In this document: positions 7,149 to 12,991 of the stretch, one piece after another | Numbering within the stretch: the stretch's first letter is position 1 | Layout: every line of letters begins with the position of its first letter | Assembly: GCA_903882345.1 (NCBI GenBank) | Contig: CAIRWO010000138.1 | Location: 1-12,991, forward strand | Reading direction: 5' to 3' | Length of the DNA: 12,991 nucleotides | DNA from: Candidatus Omnitrophota bacterium | GTDB lineage: Bacteria > Omnitrophota > Gorgyraeia > Gygaellales > Profunditerraquicolaceae | Made by a program: the position numbers and the translations under genes | Notes under the pieces: model-generated | What the model was told of the DNA's origin: nothing | Seen by the model: the letters and a program-made list of their open reading frames with translations, nothing else | The model's database searches: none

Positions 7149-7652
7149 TTACTTGCCAATCTTTCCTGCGGCGATCCAGGAATCAATGGCCTTCCGCTCG
7201 AATTTCCAGTTTTCGCCTTCTTTAAAGCCGGGGACCTTACCGGAAGATGCCCAATCAGATATCGAGTTTAAATCTACTTCCAGATACCGGGACAGCTCTT
7301 CGGAATTCAGGAAATCGTGCAACATTAAACAACGGCCTTCGAAGATCGCGCCTTCCGTAATATTAAGCTTCGCCGGGTGAATATCACCTTCGACGATCGC
7401 GGTCGGCAATAGGGTCAATCTTTCCTTAGCGGTTATCTTACCCTTAATCCTGCCTCCGACGATAATGTTGTCTCCGACGATATCGGCAAAAACTATGGCT
7501 GTCTGTCCGATGGTAAGGTTACCTTTTGTATCGAGATTACCTTCGAATTTACCGTTGATGCGCAGGTTAACAGGGTCCTTAAAACTCAAAGTGCCCTGCA
7601 TTGCCGCATCCACATCGAGGATTTTCTCTTCCGGTTTCTTATTAAACGCCAT
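7149..7652 (-). CDS. Bactofilin with C-terminal helix-turn-helix domain
   Basis: Protein of 167 residues from the chosen start. Residues 11-110 form a bactofilin (DUF583) domain with the repeating right-handed beta-helix pattern: GNLTIGQTAIVFADI, then IIVGGRIKGKITAKERLTLL, then AIVEGDIHPAKLNITEGAIF. Bactofilins polymerise without nucleotide into filaments that localise envelope and chromosome-handling proteins. The last 55 residues (about 113-167) are an excisionase-like helix-turn-helix: LNSEELSRYLEVDLNSISDW, then GKVPGF and WKFERKAIDSWIAAGK. This is an unusual pairing, because most bactofilins end in a short disordered tail. I chose ATG at 7652 because AGGAGG lies eight bases before it and family sequence begins there; a longer frame from 7688 would overlap mgtC more deeply. 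The gene overlaps the end of the MgtC-type gene by 11 bases. The next gene carries a related fold on a membrane anchor. Confidence 0.88.
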   Translation of the reverse strand: MAFNKKPEEKILDVDAAMQGTLSFKDPVNLRINGKFEGNLDTKGNLTIGQTAIVFADIVGDNIIVGGRIKGKITAKERLTLLPTAIVEGDIHPAKLNITEGAIFEGRCLMLHDFLNSEELSRYLEVDLNSISDWASSGKVPGFKEGENWKFERKAIDSWIAAGKIGK

Positions 7653-8109
7653 TGCCCTCACCTCCTTTAAGTTTATCTTCTTTTCCAATCATCATGCCTT
7701 CAATATATCGTAGAAAGAAAAGAACCGTAAGCGTGAGGATGGTAGTAACAATAGCCGCGCTGAAGAAACCGCAGCCTACTGCCAGGCCGATACCGGCAAC
7801 CGTCCATAGGCTGGCAGCCGTAGTCAGGCCTTTTACTCCCTGCCCCTGCACCATTATCGCACCGGCACCCAGGAACCCCACACCGGTGATCACGCCGGCA
7901 GCGATACGCGCCGGATCAAGTGGCGCGATATTTTTATATATATCAAAAATATGCAGCGATGTCAACATTATAAGGCAGGAACCTAAACTGACTAAAATGT
8001 GCGTGCGCAGCCCCGCTGTCCGGCGGGATATCTGACGCTCAAAGCCGATAAGCCCGCTTAACATTACAGATGAAACCAAGCGCATTGTAACCTGTAAATC
8101 CGTAAGCAT
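7642..8109 (-). CDS. MgtC/SapB family membrane protein
   Basis: Integral inner-membrane protein of 155 residues with the MgtC/SapB N-terminal domain only. Motifs in order are GLIGFERQ (19-26), RRTAGLRTH (29-37), RIAAGVITGVGFLGAGAIM (68-86), GVKGLTTAASLW (91-102) and a glycine-rich AGIGLAVGCGFF (105-116). Four to five hydrophobic segments cover most of the protein, and the tail is short and charged. Members with a longer C-terminal ACT-like domain are linked to growth at low magnesium and to ATP synthase inhibition in Salmonella; that domain is absent here, so function is not assigned beyond the family. AGGAGG lies only four bases before the ATG. The gene starts 13 bases after tsaD and overlaps the bactofilin gene at its end. 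No magnesium-sensing leader is visible in the 13-base gap. Confidence 0.92.
   Translation of the reverse strand: MLTDLQVTMRLVSSVMLSGLIGFERQISRRTAGLRTHILVSLGSCLIMLTSLHIFDIYKNIAPLDPARIAAGVITGVGFLGAGAIMVQGQGVKGLTTAASLWTVAGIGLAVGCGFFSAAIVTTILTLTVLFFLRYIEGMMIGKEDKLKGGEGNGV
7661..7666 (-). promoter_or_regulatory. Ribosome binding site deciding the bactofilin start
   Basis: AGGAGG (within AAAGGAGGTGA) on the minus strand lies inside the 3' end of the MgtC-type gene, eight bases before the ATG at 7652. Its strength and spacing rule in favour of this start over the in-frame ATG at 7688, which would place the site inside the coding region. Confidence 0.8.
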
Positions 8110-8122
8110 ACGGCCTCCTTTT

Positions 8123-9103
8123 TTAAAAAACCGCGTTAAGATCTAAACCTGAACTATGGCCCTTCTTAAACAGCCGAAAGCCCAAGCCCGCTACCATCGC
8201 CGCGTTATCCATGCACAATTCTTTCAAAGGAAAATGTAATGCGATCCCGTGCTTACGGGCCTGTTGATAAAATTTATCCCTCAGGCAGCTATTTGCCGCC
8301 ACTCCCCCTCCGATTACCAGACGAGCTGTTTTTTTCATCTTGCAGGCAAGCAGGGATTTCTTCACCAGGGTATCGGTTGTTGCTTCCTGAAATGACGCGG
8401 CAATATCGCAAACAGCTTGCCGGTTTAATGCCTGCGCTCTTACTCGATACAAAACAGCGGTCTTTATACCGCTGAAACTAAAATTAAGCGCTCCCTGCGT
8501 ACCCGAACACTGGAATTTTATTGCTTTGGGATTACCCTTTTTTGCCAGTTGTTCGATCAAGGGGCCGCCGGGATAACCTAAACCTAAAATTTTGGCGACT
8601 TTATCAAAGGCCTCACCACAGGCATCATCCTGCGTTGCGCCAAGCAGTTCTATGCGGTCAAAATCTTTTACATAGAACAAACTGGTATGTCCGCCGGAAA
8701 CAATCAAGCTGACAAAAGGCAAAGGTATGGGCTGCCTGTCCAAGGCGCTGGCGTATATATGGGCATAAATATGATCGACGCCCAGCAAGGGCACGCCCAG
8801 AGTGAAGCTTACTGCCTTAGCGAAAGATATGCCCACCAAAAGCGACCCCAAGAGCCCCGGGCCATTGGTTACGCTGACCAGCTTTATGTCTCTGGTTTTT
8901 ATTCCCGCGTTTTTTAAAGCAGAATCAGTAACTTGCGTTATCGTCTCCAACTGCATCCGCGAAGCGATTTCCGGGACAATGCCACCGTATTTGCTATGAA
9001 ACTTAATACTTGAGCTGACAACGTTGGAGAGAATGTCTTTACCGTCCCTCACGATTGCCGCCGAAGTCTCATCGCAGGATGTCTCGATCCCCAGCACGTA
9101 CAT
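8123..9103 (-). CDS. tsaD: tRNA N6-adenosine threonylcarbamoyltransferase
   Basis: Catalytic subunit that attaches the threonylcarbamoyl group to A37 of tRNAs reading ANN codons (t6A), working with TsaB and TsaE, which are not in this window. The 326-residue ASKHA-fold protein is slightly shorter than typical. It shows LGIETSCDETSAA (4-16), VTNGPGLLGSLLVG (78-91), the metal site histidines H111 and H115 in DHIYAH, VSGGHTS (135-141), DACGEAFDKVAKILGLGYPGGP (160-181, read in two parts), FSFSGIKTA (208-216), GGGVAANSCLR (265-275) and MDNAAMVAGLG (298-308) with D299. The metal motif is HIYAH where the common form is H-x-E-G-H; both histidines are kept. The start overlaps the deacetylase stop as TAATG, with GGTGA upstream. 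This is essential housekeeping, and nothing suggests inactivation. Confidence 0.97.
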   Translation of the reverse strand: MYVLGIETSCDETSAAIVRDGKDILSNVVSSSIKFHSKYGGIVPEIASRMQLETITQVTDSALKNAGIKTRDIKLVSVTNGPGLLGSLLVGISFAKAVSFTLGVPLLGVDHIYAHIYASALDRQPIPLPFVSLIVSGGHTSLFYVKDFDRIELLGATQDDACGEAFDKVAKILGLGYPGGPLIEQLAKKGNPKAIKFQCSGTQGALNFSFSGIKTAVLYRVRAQALNRQAVCDIAASFQEATTDTLVKKSLLACKMKKTARLVIGGGVAANSCLRDKFYQQARKHGIALHFPLKELCMDNAAMVAGLGFRLFKKGHSSGLDLNAVF

Positions 9104-9903
9104 TACTTCACCAGTTCCGATACAGGTACAAACCGGTACCCTTCTTTTTCCAGCTGTGGCATAATTTCTTTTAAAACCTGCAGGGTAATCCGGCGGTCAT
9201 GGCCGATGCCGATCGCCTTTCCATTGATCCGTGCCTTCACTTTCAATTGATAAATCTGGCCTTTTATATATTCGGGGTCATTTTTGTTATCAAGGAACAC
9301 GCTCCTGCGGGCAAAGCTCAAACCCATCTTGGCGGCAAGGCTGGAGGTAACTTCTTCCGCTGAAACATAACTGTCGAGAAAATACAGGCCGCGTTTTTTC
9401 AACTCAGCAAAAATAACCGACATCGTCCTTGAGTCATTCACGGCAGCTGAACCCATATGGTTGGATATGCCCTTGGCATAACTAATGCTGCTTAAGTCGG
9501 AAGCAAGGATTTCTTTTATTGTTTTCTCATCCATGCTGGTCATAATCGTATTTTGTTCCAGGTTTAATTTTTCACGCGGCTCCATGGGAAGATGCAAGAT
9601 TACTTCAAAACCTAAAGCGCGGCCTTCCTGATTAATCCGCTTAGAATAAGCCAGGTTAGGCAATATCGACAGTGTTAAAGGGTATCTAATCTGCTTTAAC
9701 GCCGGCAGATTGTTTAAGCTGTATCCCCAATCATCCAGGACAATGGCGATCTTGCCTTTTTCTACGGCAGGTGCCGGCGGCTGCACTTTGATCGGCCGTC
9801 TTTTTGGACGGGAAACCAATAACCCAAAAATCGCTATTGCCTCAATAATGGCAATCCCCGCCAAAATTATAATTAAAATTTTGTAGCGCCTATGTTGCTC
9901 CAT
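9103..9903 (-). CDS. Divergent polysaccharide deacetylase family protein (YibQ-like), membrane anchored
   Basis: Protein of 266 residues with a basic N-terminus and one membrane segment (8-30), a proline-rich stalk (33-48) and a divergent polysaccharide deacetylase domain (about 50-266) expected in the periplasm. The fold is marked by IAIVLDDWGYS (52-62) with D57 and D58, PLTLSILPN (75-83), VILHLPMEP (101-109) with H104, GISNHMGSAA (145-154) with H149, and GKAIGIGHDRR (228-238) with H235. Family members are found mainly in Gram-negative bacteria, often beside C-terminal processing proteases and EnvC-type hydrolase activators. That fits the protease gene five bases upstream and suggests a role in cell-wall or envelope remodelling. 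The substrate is not known for the family. The ribosome site is weak, so translation is probably coupled to the protease gene. Confidence 0.9.
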   Translation of the reverse strand: MEQHRRYKILIIILAGIAIIEAIAIFGLLVSRPKRRPIKVQPPAPAVEKGKIAIVLDDWGYSLNNLPALKQIRYPLTLSILPNLAYSKRINQEGRALGFEVILHLPMEPREKLNLEQNTIMTSMDEKTIKEILASDLSSISYAKGISNHMGSAAVNDSRTMSVIFAELKKRGLYFLDSYVSAEEVTSSLAAKMGLSFARRSVFLDNKNDPEYIKGQIYQLKVKARINGKAIGIGHDRRITLQVLKEIMPQLEKEGYRFVPVSELVK

Positions 9904-9908
9904 AAGTA

Positions 9909-11183
9909 CTATCTGTTTTTATAGATCTTTATCGCCTTCAGCGCATCCACAGCGCGCATCAGTTGATTGTCGGATTTGTAATCCTCTAAGGATGCCGCTG
10001 GCGCTGTTTTTTCTTCCGGCTTATTTTCTAATTGCTCAAAAATAACCTTGGCCTTGTTTGTTTCCTGCCCCGGCTGGTTTTCTTTTTTTATTAATCCATC
10101 CTCGATATTGATGTCCGGTAATACGCCCTTACCCTGTATCTGCCTGCCCAGGGGAGTAAAATACCTGCTGGTGGTAAGCCGCAGTGCCGAGCCGTCACTC
10201 AAGGGAATGACGGTTTGCACAAAGCCTTTACCGAATGATTTTGTCCCCACGATGATTGCCCGTTTATAATCCTGAAGACAACCGGCGACTATTTCGCTGC
10301 CGGATGCCGATCCTTCGTTGATCAATACGGCAAGCGGCAGATCAAGGAATGGCTTACGTTCGCCAGAAACAAACTCAAGGTTCTGCGACTGCTTGCGGCC
10401 CTTAGTATAAACTATGAGCTTACCGTGGTCGACAAATTTTTCCGTGACCTTTACGGCAACGTCCAGGAGCCCGCCGGGATTATTGCGTAAATCAATGATC
10501 AGGGCATTCATCCCTTCTTTGTTAAGCTTATTGAACGCGGCAGCAAAGTCTTCGGGAGTGTTCTCCCGGAATTCAATCAGGCGGATGTAGCCTATGCCGT
10601 CTTCCAGGATCCTGGGGTCTTTTATGTCCTTGATTTTAATGATGTCACGGACAATTTTAAATTCTATGACCTTTTTTTCTGATTCCCGAAAAATGGTCAG
10701 GCTTACTGTTTCCCCCGCTGCCCCGCGCATCTTTTTTACCGCGTCCGTAAGCGTTATATCACGCGTCAGCTCATTATTAATTTTGACGATCCGGTCCCCG
10801 GCCTTTATTCCCGCTTTCCAGGCAGGCGTATCCTCGATAGGGGTGATGATGGTAAGTAACCCATCCTTAATCATAATCTCGATACCGATGCCTCCGAACT
10901 TGCCCTCGGTATCAACCTTGAGCTCGTTATAGGTATCTGGATCAAGAAACTGGCTGTGGGGATCAAGGGAAGAAAGCATCCCCTTTAACGCGCCGTAGAT
11001 CAAGTCTTTATTGGAGACCTCGTCAACATAATCCGTCTGGATAATTGCCAGGGTGTCGGAAAAAAGCTCCACCTGTTTAAACAGATCGTCCTTTTTCTTT
11101 TTATCTATTTCCGATACGGCAATAGAAGTAACGACAAAGATAACGCTAAAAACGATCAATACGCTAAGAATTTTTTTACGCAC
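9909..11183 (-). CDS. ctp: C-terminal processing protease, S41 family with PDZ domain
   Basis: Periplasmic serine protease of the CtpA/Prc type, 424 residues. The N-terminus (RKKILSVLIVFSVIFVVTS) is a signal anchor. LDPHSQFL (73-80) opens the conserved region, followed by a PDZ domain (about 95-170, with GIGIEI and AWKAGIKAGDRIVKIN) and the S41 catalytic domain. The catalytic serine is S294 in NEGSASGSEI and the general-base lysine is K319 in KSFGKG, 25 residues later as in E. coli Prc, with Q323 completing the set. DLRNNPGG (231-238) and RYFTPLGRQIQGKGVLPD are further signatures. The tail (about 365-424) is charged and probably disordered before a short conserved-looking end. Translation starts at GTG, overlapping the end of gatB by eight bases, with GGAGG upstream. 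It precedes the deacetylase gene, a pairing known from Gram-negative genomes. Confidence 0.96.
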   Translation of the reverse strand: MRKKILSVLIVFSVIFVVTSIAVSEIDKKKKDDLFKQVELFSDTLAIIQTDYVDEVSNKDLIYGALKGMLSSLDPHSQFLDPDTYNELKVDTEGKFGGIGIEIMIKDGLLTIITPIEDTPAWKAGIKAGDRIVKINNELTRDITLTDAVKKMRGAAGETVSLTIFRESEKKVIEFKIVRDIIKIKDIKDPRILEDGIGYIRLIEFRENTPEDFAAAFNKLNKEGMNALIIDLRNNPGGLLDVAVKVTEKFVDHGKLIVYTKGRKQSQNLEFVSGERKPFLDLPLAVLINEGSASGSEIVAGCLQDYKRAIIVGTKSFGKGFVQTVIPLSDGSALRLTTSRYFTPLGRQIQGKGVLPDINIEDGLIKKENQPGQETNKAKVIFEQLENKPEEKTAPAASLEDYKSDNQLMRAVDALKAIKIYKNR

Positions 11184-12612
11184 TCTCCAACCTCCGCTTT
11201 AACATCTCCTGAACTATTTTCGGGTTTGCCTTACCGCCGGTCTTCTTCATTACCTGCCCGACAAGGAACATCAGGGCGTTAGTTTTGCCCGCGCGGTAAT
11301 CAGCAACCGACTTTGCATTTGCGTCAATTACTGCGCCTATCTCCTGATCTAAAGCACCTTCGTCGGAAATCTGCGCCAGGTTCTTTTCCTGAATGATCAT
11401 CACTGCTGTTTTACCACTGGAAGCCATCTCTTCCAATACGGCCTTTCCCGTCAGATTAGAAATTACCTGTTTATGCTCCACAAGATCGATCAATTCGCAA
11501 AGATTATCAGGAGAGATATTGACTTTGGAAATTTCGCTAGCCATACTACTGGCTGCCCCTGCCAAAGGCCCGATCAGCCAGTTAGCTACCGACTTCTTAT
11601 TTTTATCTTTATAGGCCTTAAAACAGTCCTCGGCATAAGCCGCGTTATTTTTATTTGAAACCAGTATCCCGGCATCGTATTCTGATAAGCCGTATTCTTT
11701 CATAAACCGTTGGCTTTTTTCTTCGGGTAGCTCCGGTATAGACTGCTTTATCTGATTTATGTTATCCTGCTTAATGATAAACGGCGGCAGGTCGGGCTCG
11801 GGGAAATAACGGTAGTCCCTTGCCTCTTCTTTGGTGCGCATGGGTAATGTTTTTAATTCTTTGGCGTCCCAGAGCCGGGTTTCCTGAACGATCGCCTGGC
11901 CGTTTTCCAGCGCATTCTCCTGCCGCACGATCTCATAAGCCAAGGCATCCTTTACGCCTTTGAATGAATTCATATTTTTTAATTCTGCCTTGGTGCCTAA
12001 AATTGTCTCGCCTTTTTTTCTGATGGAAATATTGGCATCGCAGCGCAAGGAACCCTTTTCCATGTCGCAATCGGAAACATCCAGATATTCTACGATGCTC
12101 TTTAACGCGGTAAGGTATGCGTATGCCTCCTGCGGGGAATTGATATCCGGTTCGCTGACGATCTCAAGCAAGGGAATACCCGCACGGTTAAGGTCAACGA
12201 AACTTACGTTATCTGTGTGAATTAATTTACCGGCATCTTCTTCCAGATGCGCGCGCTTGATACGGATACGCTTGAGGTTATTGTCAACGCTGATATCCAA
12301 AAATCCATCCTTGGAAACAGGCAGGTCATACTGTGAGATCTGATAATTTTTCGGAAGATCAGGATAATAATAATGCTTGCGGTCAAACTTGGTATATTCC
12401 TGCACGCTGCAATTTATGGCCAACCCAACCTTAACCGCATATTCCAGGGCAGTTTTGTTTAAAACAGGCAAAGAGCCGGGAAAACCTAAACAAACAGGGC
12501 AGACGTGCGTATTCGGCTGAGCGCCAAATTCCGTAGAGCAGCCGCAGAATGCCTTGGTTTTGGTGCTGAGGTGGATATGAACTTCCAGCCCGATCACTAC
12601 TTCGTATTCCAT
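11176..12612 (-). CDS. gatB: Aspartyl/glutamyl-tRNA amidotransferase subunit B
   Basis: Subunit of the GatCAB transamidosome. It activates Glu-tRNA(Gln) or Asp-tRNA(Asn) with ATP and receives ammonia from GatA to give the correctly amidated tRNA. Length is 478 residues, normal for the family. The N-terminal cradle domain opens with YEVVIGLEVHIHLSTKTKAF and carries the zinc cysteines C23, C25, C38 and C41 (CGC and CPVC). YYYPDLPKNYQISQYDLP, GIPLLEIVSEPDI, RCDANISIR and RDYRYFPEPDLPP follow. The C-terminal helical and YqeY domains end in GKANPKIVQEMLKRRL, which contacts tRNA. It starts three bases after the gatA stop without a clear ribosome site, so coupling to gatA is likely. Presence of GatCAB implies that glutaminyl- or asparaginyl-tRNA is made indirectly; which one cannot be told from this window. 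Confidence 0.98.
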   Translation of the reverse strand: MEYEVVIGLEVHIHLSTKTKAFCGCSTEFGAQPNTHVCPVCLGFPGSLPVLNKTALEYAVKVGLAINCSVQEYTKFDRKHYYYPDLPKNYQISQYDLPVSKDGFLDISVDNNLKRIRIKRAHLEEDAGKLIHTDNVSFVDLNRAGIPLLEIVSEPDINSPQEAYAYLTALKSIVEYLDVSDCDMEKGSLRCDANISIRKKGETILGTKAELKNMNSFKGVKDALAYEIVRQENALENGQAIVQETRLWDAKELKTLPMRTKEEARDYRYFPEPDLPPFIIKQDNINQIKQSIPELPEEKSQRFMKEYGLSEYDAGILVSNKNNAAYAEDCFKAYKDKNKKSVANWLIGPLAGAASSMASEISKVNISPDNLCELIDLVEHKQVISNLTGKAVLEEMASSGKTAVMIIQEKNLAQISDEGALDQEIGAVIDANAKSVADYRAGKTNALMFLVGQVMKKTGGKANPKIVQEMLKRRLESA

Positions 12613-12615
12613 ATT

Positions 12616-12991
12616 TTACAATTTAGGTTTTTCCAAATGCCACGGCGTATTCTGCTCATAGGCATAAGCTACGCGCAAAAGCATTTCTTCGTTAAACGGC
12701 TTGGCTAAAATTTGTAAGCCCACCGGCAGCCCCTTTTTGGTAAATCCGCAGGGTATGGAGATTGCCGGAATCCCTGCCAGGTTAACTGAGATCGTATAAA
12801 TATCGGATAAATACATACTTAAGGGATCCTGCGCCTTCTCTCCTATTTTAAACGCCGGGGTCGGAGACGTAGGCGTAACAACGCAGTCAAAATCTCCGAA
12901 CACGCGGTCAAAATCCTGTTTGATCAAAGTCCTCACTTTTAAGGCCCTTAAATAGTAGGCATCGTAATAACCGTGCGATAACGCGAATGTC
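12616..12991 (-). CDS. gatA: Aspartyl/glutamyl-tRNA amidotransferase subunit A, 5' part beyond window
   Basis: C-terminal 124 or so residues of the amidase subunit of GatCAB, which releases ammonia from glutamine for gatB. The frame is open to the right edge, and the first visible residues (TFALSHGYYDAYYLRA) are internal GatA sequence. A GTG at 12936 is therefore an internal valine codon and not a start. Motifs are VRTLIKQDF, VVTPTSPTPAF, SVNLAGIPAISIPCGF and GLPVGLQILAKPFNEE, ending WHLEKPKL. The catalytic Ser-cisSer-Lys triad lies upstream, outside the window, so activity cannot be judged here. gatC would be expected near the 5' side. Confidence 0.96.
   Translation of the reverse strand, partial: TFALSHGYYDAYYLRALKVRTLIKQDFDRVFGDFDCVVTPTSPTPAFKIGEKAQDPLSMYLSDIYTISVNLAGIPAISIPCGFTKKGLPVGLQILAKPFNEEMLLRVAYAYEQNTPWHLEKPKL

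Noticed and set aside
12616..12936. Separate 106-residue protein starting with GTG at 12936
   Set aside because: The frame continues to the window edge with typical GatA sequence, so this is the GatA C-terminus and not its own gene.

Overview
All fifteen protein genes in this window lie on the minus strand, so the order of transcription runs from the right end to the left. The genes overlap or nearly touch. Only two spacers exceed 15 bases (about 36 and 47 bases), and no RNA gene, CRISPR array, insertion sequence or gap over 300 bases is visible. The gene set points to an uncultured, anaerobic, Gram-negative-type bacterium with a bacterial Wood-Ljungdahl pathway. A lineage such as Omnitrophota fits best, but that is inference from gene content and was not tested by phylogeny.

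Right part (about 12991 to 7642): the 3' end of gatA, then gatB (transamidosome), a C-terminal processing protease, a divergent polysaccharide deacetylase, tsaD (tRNA t6A modification) and a short MgtC/SapB-type membrane protein. This is a housekeeping and envelope block.

Middle part (about 7652 to 6125): a bactofilin fused to a C-terminal helix-turn-helix, a small helix-turn-helix protein with a C-terminal membrane segment, and a LarB-like protein. LarB makes the precursor of the nickel-pincer nucleotide cofactor. This is the least ordinary stretch. Two neighbouring genes carry the same excisionase-like fold, one attached to a cytoskeletal polymer domain and one to a membrane anchor, and both sit just ahead of a nickel-cofactor gene and the carbon-fixation genes.

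Left part (about 6088 to 323): acsC, acsV (RACo-like activator), cooC/acsF-like ATPase, acsD and acsE. Together they encode the corrinoid iron-sulfur protein, its reductive activator, a nickel-maturation-type ATPase and the methyltetrahydrofolate methyltransferase, the methyl-transfer module of acetyl-CoA synthesis. The CODH and acetyl-CoA synthase catalytic subunits (acsA, acsB) are not here. A dgkA-type lipid kinase, cut by the left window edge, overlaps the end of acsE by one base.

Recognition of the main enzymes is strong because catalytic and ligand residues can be read directly. The roles of the bactofilin fusion, the membrane-tethered helix-turn-helix protein and the orphan LarB are open.
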